Origin: Iris pallida
Lineage: Eukaryota > Streptophyta > Magnoliopsida > Asparagales > Iridaceae
NCBI GenBank assembly: GCA_029216955.1
Contig: JANAVB010016200.1
Span: forward strand, 1,283,675-1,347,674
Length of the DNA: 64,000 bases
Direction of reading: 5' to 3'
The first letter of the stretch is position 1; the number at the start of each line of letters is the position of its first letter. Both the position numbers and the translations under genes were made by a program. Shown here in pieces: positions 44,062-54,709 of this stretch. The notes beneath the pieces are model-generated. The model searched no databases. It was not told where the DNA came from and was given only the letters and a program-made list of their open reading frames with translations.

Positions 44062-44997
44062 TGAAGAACAGTTTGGCAACTCTAGAGGGGGGGTGAATAG
44101 AGTATATATATAATGACCAATTAAAAAATTACTCTTTCACGAACAATGAATAATCAGAGTAAAATGCGGAATGTAAATGAAAGATAAGAGAGCATACGCA
44201 AACACAGCAATTTTAACCTGGTTTCCCTCGTGGAGGACTAGTCCAGGCCTGAGAACTCTAGCTCAGGATTAAATCCACTATTTGTGAAATAGTAGCTTAC
44301 AACCCGTGCCTTTACTTCAGAAGAGCACGTCAACTTCTTACAGAGAATCGCAGTGGCGATTGCTTGGAATTGTCCAAGCGATTTCTTCACTCTTGCACAA
44401 GAATCCTAACTGAGAGATGCTGAGCACTCGAGACTTAGGAGGCTTGTGGCTAGTAGATGGGAAGGTATGGCTTATAGCTTGTAGGAGAGAAAGAAGAGAA
44501 GATTGAGTATTCAAAATGAGAGAATTCATGCCCTATTTATACTGATTTTTGAGGCAGAATTCGGCCAGAATTCGGGTAGAGAATTCAAAAAATTTGGCCG
44601 TTGGACAGCTAGCAACCAGCTAACCCTAAAATTAGGGTTCCTGATTTCTAGGGGACAGAGTTCGGCCCGAACTCTGTGTGGAGGCAGAGTTCGGCCCGAA
44701 CTCTGTCTCCAGAGCACAGAGTGATTCTAAGTGGGACTTGTGGGCAATTTTGTTTTGGTGGAGCTTGGGATTTTGGGTAGGCTTGTAGACCAAGTTCCAA
44801 GAGCTCAGCATAACTCAGAGTACATACTTCTAGACTCAATGAAATGAAAAAGTACAGACTCGAAAATATACTGAGAGTCGGAAACTGAGCTGTCGTTTGT
44901 CCCGAGCTGAAAGCAGACGTCGTGTGTCGTATTGAATTTATACAGATATTATTTAGTCAATAGTCAATATTTGGTTGACTGTGACTTTGTGTCAACA
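44062..44997 (-). repeat. copia-2 5' LTR
   Basis: 936 bp, with the same ends and internal sites as the 3' LTR: TATA box at 44533-44541, inverted telo-box-like arms near 44624-44641 and palindromes at 44655-44677 and 44685-44705. It differs from the 3' LTR by one clear substitution (A/G near 44201) and several 1-3 bp indels, mostly in homopolymers or short repeats. Confidence 0.94.
44533..44541 (-). promoter_or_regulatory. TATA box of copia-2 5' LTR
   Basis: TATAAATAG on the minus strand, the functional promoter position for the full element transcript. The palindrome pair lies 114-172 bp upstream of it in transcription direction. Confidence 0.82.
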
Positions 44998-45002
44998 AAG
45001 AA

Positions 45003-45333
45003 GAGAATGAAGCAATAAAATTGGAGTTCCTCCATGAATCAAGTTGCACTTGCCTAGACCTCTCTCTCTCTGGTAGGTGAAGGAGTTAAAGGAGGAAGAA
45101 GAAGAATAATAAAGAGAGAGAAGGAAGAATGGGTAATAAATACCAAAGGTGGTGGTAGGTAGGCGGTTTACCCCTTGGTCCATGATGAACCAAAAGCAAT
45201 CCCAAACCGAACCAAGCTAACCCGAACCAAGAATAAACCAAGCCATGAAGAAAACTAAGCAAGGAATCATGCAATACAAGATAAAATATGTACACGTATT
45301 TCAAAATACGTAATACGAACCACATGCATTACA
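45003..45333 (-). repeat. Element D 3' LTR, inner part
   Basis: It continues the LTR interrupted at 35331 and matches 51150-51481. It ends GCATTACA at 45333, which on the minus strand is the LTR start TGTAATGC. A polypurine tract on the minus strand (AAGGTGGGTAGAGT) lies directly next to it at 45334-45347. Confidence 0.9.
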
Positions 45334-46180
45334 ACTCTACCCACCTTAAAAGAATTCCGTCCTCGAAATTTAATTAAGAGGCTAGAGAGATGAGGACAAA
45401 CTATATTAATCACAAGCAAGCTATAACTAGGCAGGCAATCACTTATTCAAGCAAGGAATCGAAGGCATGAGGCATAAGGAAGACATTATACCTCATGAGT
45501 CAAACAAGTCGGGATATCGCGATCGGATATCATCCTCGCGCTCCCACGTTGACTCACCCAAAGAGTGATGACCCCAAGCAACTCGGACTAACTTGATAGT
45601 CTTTTTCTTGAGTATCTTCTCTCTCGGTCCAATATAGACACGGGTCTCTCATACGAAAGGTTGGTACCAACAACCAATTCCGAATAATCCAGGACGTGAC
45701 TCGGGTCCGGGATATACCGTCGTAATTGGGATACATGGAACACGTCATATACCTCGCTTAATGACGACGAAAGAGCAAGACGATAGGACACATCTCCTAC
45801 TCGCTCCAGAATATCGAACGGCCCTATATACCTAGGACTAAGCTTTCCTCGTGCGCCGAACGAATGACGCCACGGTTAGGAGAAATCCTCAGGAATACAT
45901 GGTCATCGACGAAAAACTCGAGAGGGCGCCGATGAGAATCGGCCCAATGGCGCTGGCGATCTTGGGCAACTCGAAGATGATCCCAAACTCTTCTGACCAC
46001 TTCAACTGTCTGGGCAATCATTTCTGGACCGAACATCTGCCTCTCTCCGACATCATCCCAGGCTAACGGGGATCTGCACTTCCTTCCATACAGTGCCTCG
46101 AACGGTGCCATCTGGACACTAGCTTGGAAACTGTTGTTGTACGAGAACTCCACCAGGTGCAAGTGATCTTCCACGAACCA
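45334..46180 (-). pseudogene. pol: Element D integrase C-terminus and polyprotein end
   Basis: On the minus strand the frame 46174-45824 has [30 protein letters not shown] and then a GDHVFL-like segment FVDDHVFLRISP. After frameshifts, 45791-45500 encodes VFHVSQLRRYIPDPSHVLDY, LSYERPVSILDRERR and a terminal REDDIRSRYPDLF-like end. This is the post-integrase/chromodomain-type tail of Tekay elements. It ends near 45500, followed by the characteristic GAGGACGGAATTCTTTTAAG sequence at 45345-45365. It is decayed by at least two shifts. Confidence 0.82.
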
Positions 46181-46620
46181 CCAAAGTCAAGTATGCAAGA
46201 TCTCAACATGTCTTCAAGAGTCTGGATTGTACGCTCCGACTGACCATCTGTCTGCGGATGATATGCTGAATTGAACTGGAGATGAGTTTCCAAACTCTCC
46301 TGCAGGCTACGCCAAAAGTGCGACGTAAATCTTGAATCTCGGTCCGAGGTGATTCTGACTGGTACTCCGTACAACCTGACAATCTGCCTGAGGTACATCT
46401 CTGCTAACTGCGCTGCTGCCAGGATGGATGGAGTACTGAGAACTGTGAGCTTCTGCCATGACCTCCTGTCTGATATCTCCACTGGGTACACAAAGACGAG
46501 TGCCGTGTCGAAGTGTACCATCTTCATGAATGCACAACTCTGGCCTCCTCCTGCCTCCACTCTGCTCTGAGTCGCTGAAGCTTGGAATCTGCTGACTGCG
46601 CCATCCGGATCCTGTCGACT
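46063..46620 (-). pseudogene. pol: Element D integrase core, internally deleted
   Basis: Frame 46537-46307 retains the HH part of the zinc finger ([29 protein letters not shown]). In the next frame the text jumps to [19 protein letters not shown], then [13 protein letters not shown] (second catalytic Asp) and [15 protein letters not shown] (catalytic Glu). The CC half of the zinc finger and the first catalytic Asp are reduced or missing. An internal deletion of some 60 or more codons plus a frameshift is the simplest reading. Confidence 0.8.
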
Positions 46621-47228
46621 ATAGTGGACGAACTTGCATGCTGGCCATCAATGCTACACTGGAAGGGAGAACAACTTCAATACCCATCTTCTGAAGATCT
46701 GCTAACAGCTCCGGTTGCGCTGTTAGGAAATAAACTTCGGCTCTCCTCCTCAATACATCTGCAACGACGTTGGCCTTCCCAGGATGATACTGCAGGTTGA
46801 CATCATAATCCACAGAAGCGCCAGCCACCTCCTCTGACGCATGCTAAGATCCTTCTGGATGAAAACATATTCAGGCACTTATGGTCGGTGAAAATCTCCA
46901 CCCTATCTCCGTACAAGTAGTGCCTCACAACTTAAGTGCAAACACTACTACTGCCAACTCTAAGTTATGGGTTGGGTAATTCCTCTCATGATCACGAAGT
47001 TGTCGTGAAGCATAAGCTATTACCTTTCCATGCTGCATCAGAACACATCCTAAGCCTCTGCCTGAAGTATCACAATACACGAAGAATCCTCCGGTTCCAT
47101 CTGGAAGTGCGAGAATGGGAGCCATCATTAAGCCTCACTTTAACTTCTCAAAAGAATCCTGACATTCTGCTATCCAAGCAAACTGTACCTCCTTGCGGGT
47201 CAATTGGGTCAATGGCGCTGAAATCCTT
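46621..47228 (-). pseudogene. pol: Element D RT C-terminal remnant and RNase H
   Basis: On the minus strand from 47228: LTQLTRKEVQFAW (RT connection), then 47128-46925 with [32 protein letters not shown] and [17 protein letters not shown], the RNase H start with its first Asp and the Glu. After shifts, 46828-46619 has VNLQYHPGKANVVADVLRR, the end of RNase H. There is no RT palm or YxDD motif anywhere between gag and this segment. Protease and most of RT were removed by deletion at about 47228. Confidence 0.85.
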
Positions 47229-48420
47229 GCTGCCTATTTTGACTCAAGGCTTGGGCCTGAGTATGCTGCTGGGGGTTCTGCTACTGGAATACCTGGGACT
47301 GAGGAGGCAAGGGCCTCGATAATGGATACTGCTGCTGCTGGACCGGAGCTGGTCCTCTCATCGAAGAGCTAGAAAGGTTGGATGATGATGAACCACCCCT
47401 ATTCGGGCAGGATCCAACCCTATGGTCTGCTGCTCCATAAACCAGAGACAATCCCTGTGCCCTGCGACACTCTGCTACCACATGGCCTGGCTTTCCATAA
47501 TGAGAACATCCCACTGCAGAAGCCTGCTTCTGCTTCTGCTGCTGAGGGTACATCGGGGCTGAATGCTGAACCGACGTCATTGAGGCCGCTCGCCTCGGAG
47601 CTCTAATAGTCAAAGCCCTGGCTGCCGGGGCTGGGGCTGAAGACTGATTCATCTGGCCGTGGGATCTCTTCCGACCTCCGGCCCTATCCACAATCCTCTG
47701 GGAGGTATACTCATGCCTCCTAGCTGCTCTCAAGACTGCATCAAAAGTCTGATGCTCAAACTGCTCAACCGCCAATAGATCTCCAGGTGAAGCCCCTGCT
47801 GAAATCGCTGGGCTCTATCATACTCGGTTGCCACCAAGATGGGAGCAAACCGACTGAGTCTCGAAAACTTGGCCGCATATCCATCGACCGTCCTGTCCAT
47901 CTGCTTCAGATTGGTGAACCTCGTCTGTAGATCATACCGAGCTACAGCATCAAAATACTTGGTCTAGAATCTCTCTCTGAACACCGCCCAAGCAATGGGT
48001 GCTGCTAATCCAACGGCCTGAGCCGCCCACCAGCTGCGGGCAAGATCTAGCAACTGCAGGCGCACCACGGCCACCTTCTCGTTCTATGGAGTCCTGGCTG
48101 CTTCTAGAATCACCTCTGTGTCCTGAAGCCAAGCATCTGCAGCGATATCATCTACACTACCGTCGAAGAAGGGAGGGTTCAAGCGCTTGAAGCTGTTGGC
48201 CGTACTGTTACCCTGATGACCTCCTATGGTCAGAGCATCCGTCACTGCCTGGTGCAAGACATCTCCACGACGATCTTGGGAAGCTATCAAGGTCCTGACG
48301 AGACCTACCAAAGTGCCATCATCAGGCTCGGTAGGCTGAACTGGTTGGACTGGTGGCTCTCCGCCAGAAGGCTCGACTCTGGAGGCTACTCCGGAATGCT
48401 AGGCTTGATCTCCGGGTTGC
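47229..48420 (-). pseudogene. gag: Element D gag, zinc knuckle damaged
   Basis: On the minus strand 48311-48084 contains NSFKRLNPPFFDGSVDD and AWLQDTEVILEAARTP, the Tekay gag signature. A shifted segment (48130-47780) follows, with capsid text readable around FRERF-type residues. Frame 47775-47281 has the Arg/Ser-rich region and the zinc knuckle CSHYGKPGHVVAEC, where the second Cys is Tyr, so zinc binding would be lost. The stretch after the knuckle is Gln/Pro/Ser-rich, then the sequence joins the RT remnant at ~47228. Confidence 0.82.
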
Positions 48421-48670
48421 TGCTGATCCACGGGAAGTGCTCCATCTTGCTGACCGGCAGGTCCAGGAATGATGTCGCTGAAGAAGACGACATGGGGAAC
48501 AATAAGGAAGGACCAGGACAGATCAATGATACAAGCACATGATCAGGACAAGAATCCAGAGATTCAGAGGATATGAACGGAGATCAAGGACGAGTACTGA
48601 TTGAGACATCTATTTGGTAAACCCTTACATATCTTGATTTACAAGACCTGTATGGGCCCCACTTAAACCA
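48421..48670 (-). other. Element D 5' leader and primer-binding region
   Basis: On the minus strand the sequence after the LTR reads TGGTTTAAGTGGGGCCCATACAGG. The first four bases fit a Met-tRNA site but the rest does not. The later part closely matches the leaders next to 54710 and 32575. No ORF is present. Confidence 0.6.
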
Positions 48671-51481
48671 TGTCAAGCCCCAGAACCAGAATACTAGAGA
48701 ACGGGGGCAGACATAGCCAGCTACGTATATTGAAGTGCAACCCACCTCGCTATACAGTCACGGCTGTCTAGATACATGAGGGTTTACTACAAGCCAACAG
48801 TCTCCTATGGTCATGAACAAGCCTAGTATCTCAGTCACAAGCAAGTAAGTAAATGTTACAAGATGTTAGATCACCAAATATACAATAGTAAGGTGTCCCA
48901 AACATTACATATTCAGTTGATCATGAAGCTAGTCGTTACACAATGTTAGGACTAGCAAGAGTTTTAGTCATACATGATCAACCCTAGGATCTGTCAATCA
49001 TGTTACAGCCCGTAGGCAGACAGTAAGTAAGTGCAATCGAGCTAAACAGGTGCTCGTCGGCTAAACGTCTCAAAAGAATATGTTTACAATAGAGTGGAAG
49101 AGCCAAAAATAACCCACTCGTTGCCCTGCTTACGCCTGGTGGTCATCATCGGACTGGAAAATTGGTAGATCCTCTGGAGCTGCTCCAAAATTTGGCCATA
49201 CAAAACTAGCTGGGTCAGATCCCAAAAGAGCAAGTGCCACAAAGGAAGCTTCACTTAGGAACTAAAACCAGCAATTAGCACAGAAATAACAATATGGTAA
49301 TAAATAAGACAGGAGTTAAGAAAAAGCATAACAGGGTGATATACGATGAGATAACCATGGGACTATTCAGATAGCCAGGTTACAACCCGTAAACCAAACA
49401 AGGACCGGAGTTGTAATCCTTTATATGAACAGAACTTGGAATTCTTACCATTTATCGGTAAAATAAATACAGGCATTCTGGTCATGCAGTAATCTGGAAC
49501 AAGATCAGGGCAAGACTAGACAGGTTAGACTCCATTCAATCATTTCACGGCCAAGCAAGAATTACGGCTTGATACTTTAACTAACTAGGGTTGTCACAAG
49601 CCTAATTACTAACAAGATGCAGTGAGTGATTCCACAACCACAAGCCCTGCAGACCATTCAGGTTACCCAGGTCGAAAGATTAGGGTTGAATTCAGGTGGG
49701 TACATCGTCCAGGAAATGAATGTACCCTTAGGTAGCTTGAAGGGTGCAACACATGACAGTGTGCTGGAAATGTGCCCTACTCGACGGCAGGCTACAGATC
49801 CCATGCGCGTCCAGGTAACTGGATTGCCTGTAGCTGGGAAATCTCTTCATGACTACTGTGTAATTCTAGTTATTAACCTTAGTCCATTTTAGTAGGTATT
49901 CCTGACCGTGGTACTTAGGAGTCCCCTCCTAGACATGATGCAAGACAGGACTGGATTTTTTGTTCAAGCACAATCGCCCACGGTGTCCAGGTCAGGTTAT
50001 GTCATGTCAGGTAGCCGTCGTAACGGTTTATCAAGATATATCATGTCAAGAGTTGTTGTCAGGAGTGCGCCACTATGGGCCACTATCAGGTCATGTCATG
50101 TTCATTTGTCAGGAGTGCACCACGACGGGTCACTTTCGTGTTCAGGTACATGTGCAAGGCATCATAGTGCAAGCATTCAATCTGGAGACCCAATTATACT
50201 GAGGTTTACAAGGCATGAGTTAATAATACTAAATGAATAATAACAATAATAATAAAATAACAAGACAAGGCATGGGGAGGAGTCATGCGGCCCAACGAGA
50301 GATGAATCCATGCAGCAGGCAGAAGGGGCAACCCATGCGGCTGGAGGAAGGGGAGGGTACTCATGCGGTTAGGGGCAAAAAACTTATGCGGCTGGGAAAT
50401 TCAGGGTCATGCGGTTGAGAGGGCTCGGGTCCTTGTGCGGCAAGAAGAAGACTGCAGTATATGCGGCTGGGTGGTGAGCAAATCCCCTGCGGCTATCGAG
50501 GATCAATGCCTATGCGGCTCACAAGGGATGGAGGTTCTCATGCGGCTGGGACGAGCCAGGGTACATGCGGCCGGGTCAAGTAAAGTCCCATGCGGCCAGC
50601 GGAAAGCGGCCCTTATGCGGTTGGAGTGAGGGGAGGGTACTCATGCGGCTAACGAAAAGTGAGTCCATGCGGCTGGCACACACCCGGGTTCATGCGGTTA
50701 GAAGAGAATGAATCTTATGCGGCTGGAATGAGACTCAGCCTATACGGCCAAGAGAGGAAGTAGGCTTATACGGCTAGATGAGTTCGGCCCTCATGCGGCT
50801 CAAGTACTTCCAGTCATGTGGCTGAAGAGAACACTTGTCGCATGAAATATTCATGCGGTCAAGTCAAGCACAGTTCATCTTCTCCAAAATTCCGAGAAGA
50901 AGAACACTATGAGAGGCAAGTTCTCAAGCCCCATAACTCCATCATCCGGAGCCCAAATCCGAACTTCCATAGGTCAAAATAGGGTAGAACAAAATTCTCT
51001 ACAACATAGAACCATCAAAACTCAGAAATAACAAGATTAAGTAGATCAAAACCCAAGAATTTTGAAAATACTATAAACTTAGATCTAAGAATCTAGCCAT
51101 GGAAAGTGGAAATGCCAAGTATTAAAGTAAGTTAAAATACTGTAAGGAAGAGAATAAAGCAATAAAATTGGAGTTCCTCCATGAAGCAAGTTGCACTTGC
51201 CTAGACCTCTCTCTCTTGGTAGGTGAAGGAGTTAAAGGAGGGAAGAAGAAGAATAATGAAGAGAGAGAAGGAAGAATGGGTAATAAATATCAAGGGTGGT
51301 GGTAGGTAGGGGGTTCATCCCTTGGTCCATGATGAACCAAAAGCAATCCCAAACCGAACCAAGCCAATCCGAACCAAGAATAAACCAAGCCATGAAGAAA
51401 ACTAAGCAAGGAATCATGCAATACAAGATAAAATATGTACACGTATTTCAAAAATACGTAATACGAACCACAGGCATTACA
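48671..51481 (-). repeat. Element D 5' LTR
   Basis: 2811 bp. On the plus strand it runs TGTCAAGCCCCAGAACC to AGGCATTACA; on the minus strand it starts TGTAATGCC and ends GGGGCTTGACA. It retains the 814 bp (49098-49911) that the other LTR has lost, and the ATGCGGC array at 50284-50860. It is related to LTR E (54710-57206) and to the plus-oriented fragment 2963-5376. Confidence 0.92.
50284..50860. repeat. ATGCGGC motif array, element D 5' LTR
   Basis: About twenty ATGCGG(C/T) motifs or one-base variants (ATACGGC, ATGTGGC, GTGCGGC) are spaced about 22-29 bp, between 50284 and 50858. The sequence between motifs is not repeated, so the motif itself is what is conserved. Confidence 0.92.
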
Positions 51482-52439
51482 CTATATGTGACTCACAACA
51501 ACGTGGTATAAATGTGTCAAGGCCTATGAATGCAACACACAAGGTGGTCCCTTAAATCTAGGTTTAATGTGTAAGAAAAATAATACATAGCAGAAAATAT
51601 AACTGAACAGTAAGTTCTAACAGGTTATGCCATGTATCACAGTTTATTTCGCATAAAAAATAATGATGCATAAAATATGAGCTAAAATAAATAAACAGCA
51701 AATGGCAAGGTGTCTTGCCTGTAGGACGTCTGGTGTACTGCAATGATCAAGGTGGCACGAACTGCAACTTCAGGTAACTACTACACAAGGTGACCTCTGC
51801 TGGTGGCATGGACAGTTCCATCGGGTCCAGGATGGTTAATTTAATTAGGATGGACATAAGGTAGTATAGAATTGGAAGGAAATAGGAAGAAATGGGCTCG
51901 TCACGGACATGAGATTGATCGATAGAATTTGGAAATAATATATGATATTAGGAAATTATTTATAATAAATGAGAACTTATATTTTGCAAGTTAAAAACGG
52001 TGTTTAGATAAATACTAAAATATAAAAGAAACTCTGTTCACAGAAAACTCTTAAGTTTATAGGAATACAATTTAGGTAGAAAACTATACTTTCCAAAAAT
52101 ATTCTAAGAGAAACAAAATAATTATAGAAAATTATTAAATGCTAAAATCCATATTTGTAAAACTATAATTTTGTCAAATAATTTACTTTAAATAAATTAA
52201 AAATTTACAACAATATATCTTAGCCTATAATATTGCTGTTACCAATAATAAAATAAGTTTTATGAAATTATCTATTTTAATTACTCAAGTAACTTGTATA
52301 AATAATTGATACTAAGAAAATAATAATATACATTTTATTTTAAGTATTTATCAAATCTCTTATCACATACTGTAGGACCAAGATCTTAAAAGTATTAATA
52401 ATAAGAACAAAAAAATAATCCAATTAAAATAACATCACA

Positions 52440-52557
52440 ACATCAGCCTTAATAAAAAATTAATAATAATGATAATGATAATAATAATTATGATTATAAC
52501 AATAATAATAATAATAATAGTAAATAATATAATAATAACAGTAATCATATGATAATA

Positions 52558-52609
<52 letters not shown>

Positions 52610-52651
52610 TAACAGTAATCATAGATAACAATAATGATAATAATAATAATA

Positions 52652-52715
<64 letters not shown>
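52440..52715. repeat. AAT/ATA microsatellite
   Basis: Long, nearly pure (AAT)n runs at about 52497-52520, 52553-52608 and 52625-52710. They are longer than in the paired LTR and the solo LTR. Confidence 0.95.
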
Positions 52716-52716
<1 letters not shown>

Positions 52717-53906
52717 TCATTGTGTATATATGTATATAACAGTTTATAAAATATGTGTAAATATTAACTATACTATAATGTACACTAATAGTATATAAAT
52801 ATTATAACTAAATAATAACGTACTAAACATATACACTAATAATAATACTGATAATTATAATAATAACAACATTACCAAAAAAATGTTGATCCTCTTTTTC
52901 TGTGCTTTATTGGGAAGAAAGAACAAGAGAGTATGTGATGAAATCAAAAGCGGGGAAGAAAGAAAAAGAGAGTGTGTGAGATGAAATCAAAAAGGAAAGA
53001 GAAAAAAAATAAAGGTAAGAGAGGAGAGCAGAGAACTAAGAGTGGGACACGAGAGGAGAGAATGGAGGGGTCTCCAGAGTTAATCAGCAGCGAGTAGACT
53101 CACCGGAGTTCTCACAAGCGGCGGCGTGGTGGAGCGCTTTGCTCGAGGGGGTTGCTGGTGCTGAGGAGGGAAACACGAAAGAGAGAGGGGTCTGGCTCAC
53201 CATGGGGGCTCGATGGATCTGCCGCGCATAGTTGCTAGCGCTGGGCTCGAGGGCACCGGGTTGGTGGTGTTCGTTAGGAGCCCCGGTGGAGGATCTCAGC
53301 GGCGAGGCGGAGCCATGCTCGCTAGCCGACATGAAGGCTACGCGGGGAAGATCTAGGTCAGATATGGTGGACATGGTCTGGTCGTTGTTGAGAAAGGGGA
53401 AGTAGTGGTGGTCGTGGCGTCGAACGCGGCGTCTGGTAATTGATGTCACTTTTGGGGGGTTTTGGAAGAGATACGGTGGGGTGATGGCTGAGGTTTATGG
53501 TAGGGTGGTGTTGGCCAGTAACTTTGGCCGAAGTGGGGCTGCGCCGATCATGGCGGGGTTTGTCTTGGGTGATTCTTGGTCGGAGAAGGAGGCAGGGTCA
53601 GGGCGGTAGCATGCCTAGGAAATTGGTGGCTGCCGGGACATGAACGACAAACGCCAGAGTTGGGTAGCGGTTGTCAGAGTGATGCTGTTTGTAGCGACGA
53701 CCAGGTGTTTACAGTGAAGACGGGGCTGGCTGTTGGCGGGACAGAAACTTAGGGTTAGGATTTGATTTATGTCGGGGTGTGTCTGACACGAAGGAGATGC
53801 CATGTACCAGGTAAATATGGAATAAGATGTTGGTCACGGACACGATGCACTTATTTTTGGTTGTGGAGAATTTGTGGATGTGAGAAATTTTTGGAGGAGT
53901 ACCTGC

Positions 53907-53915
53907 CTATTTATA
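53907..53915 (-). promoter_or_regulatory. TATA box of family C 5' LTR
   Basis: The minus-strand TATAAATAG with GCAGGTACTCC is conserved in all three family C LTRs. In this element it is the 5' LTR promoter. Confidence 0.78.
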
Positions 53916-54562
53916 GGATGTAGAAATTTCCAGTTGGATAAGGATTTTGAGTAGTTTAAACCCATAATAAATAATTCGCAACTTAATTTAAAATCAATCA
54001 AATCCAAATCCAAATACAAATCCAATTTAAATCTAATTAAATTCCGTCTTTTAGTTTAAAATCAAATAAGGTAAATCATATTTCAATTATAGATATTTAT
54101 TTAACTATTTAAAATATATCGATAAATTAAATCAAGATTTAAATTGCCACAACAATTTCAAAATATATTTTCTAAAAATACATATAATAATAATTTCAAA
54201 AATTATATATTATTAAAATAAACTAATAAAATATTTATGAAATGTATGTATGCACAAAGAATTTTTTTATTAATTAATAATAACTGTTATAAATGAAAGA
54301 CTTTTATAAATAAAATAAAAAAATAAAATTTGGAAACTTTGGTATGATAACAAAAAATATTATGTATATTTTGAAACTATAAAAAATAGAAAAATATTTT
54401 TCCAAAATATGTATGCTCGTACATATTCGCACTCGTCGAGCAATTACGAAAAACAAAATTTTTGCGCGCAACGTACAATGCAAATACGCGACGTATAAAT
54501 ACAAAATAAAAAAATCAGTACCAAATTATTAAAAAATATAGTAGAAATTTAGGGGTTTTACA

Positions 54563-54709
54563 GAGGATATAAATATGTGATCATGTCAAGATTTCGAAAA
54601 GATTAGCGGACAAGAGTAGATCAAGGGCGAGTGCTGATTGAGACATCTATTCAGTGAAACCCTCACACATCTTGATTTACAAGACCTGCATGGGCCACCA
54701 CTTAAACTG
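54563..54709 (-). other. Leader of element E, broken by the family C insertion
   Basis: It matches 48560-48670, the leader of element D, including the GGTGGCCCATGCAGGTCTTG block read on the minus strand from the LTR. The family C element is inserted on its left side. The rest of element E is not in the window. Confidence 0.7.

Larger units (their letters stand above)
35332..44997 (-). mobile_element. copia-2: full-length, young Ty1/copia element (SIRE-like)
   Basis: A 9666-bp insertion in the 3' LTR of element D, with perfect target duplication AAGAA (35327-35331 and 44998-45002). On the minus strand: 5' LTR 44997-44062, primer-binding site, gag, second zinc knuckle, protease, integrase, RT-RNase H, third ORF, polypurine tract, 3' LTR 36264-35332. 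The LTRs differ by about ten small changes, nearly all 1-3 bp indels, so it is the youngest insertion here. RT-RNase H is a single intact ORF. Gag, integrase and the third ORF each have a frameshift, some possibly sequencing errors. Confidence 0.95.
33661..51481 (-). mobile_element. Element D: Tekay-like Ty3/gypsy, internally deleted
   Basis: A complete insertion with perfect 5-bp target duplication CTATA, inside the family C LTR. Element order on the minus strand: 5' LTR (51481-48671), leader, gag, a remnant of RT plus RNase H, partial integrase, post-integrase region, 3' LTR (45333 down to 33661). Protease and most of RT are missing. The 3' LTR lost 814 bp and was later split by copia-2. 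[33 protein letters not shown] and the polyprotein end place it in the Tekay/Del group. It is non-autonomous and decayed. Confidence 0.9.
28976..54562 (-). mobile_element. Family C element: long LTRs, 1.3-kb non-coding interior
   Basis: On the plus strand: a truncated LTR (28976-31275), an internal region (31276-32574), then the other LTR (32575-33660 continuing at 51487-54562) with element D inserted. The ends TGTAACACCCC and GGGGTTTTACA and the conserved TATA box show that the element runs on the minus strand. The interior has no recognisable gag or pol. The intact LTR is ~4.16 kb, so LTR sequence is over three times the interior. This is a non-autonomous or deleted Tekay-like element. Its right edge lies in the leader of element E. 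Confidence 0.82.
51487..54562 (-). repeat. Family C 5' LTR, right part
   Basis: It continues 32575-33660 after the element D insertion. It matches the solo LTR 23500-26334 and, from 52250, the truncated LTR 28976-31275. It has microsatellites (52440-52710), a GC-rich block (53090-53770) and a TATA box (53907-53915), and ends GGGGTTTTACA at 54562. Confidence 0.92.
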
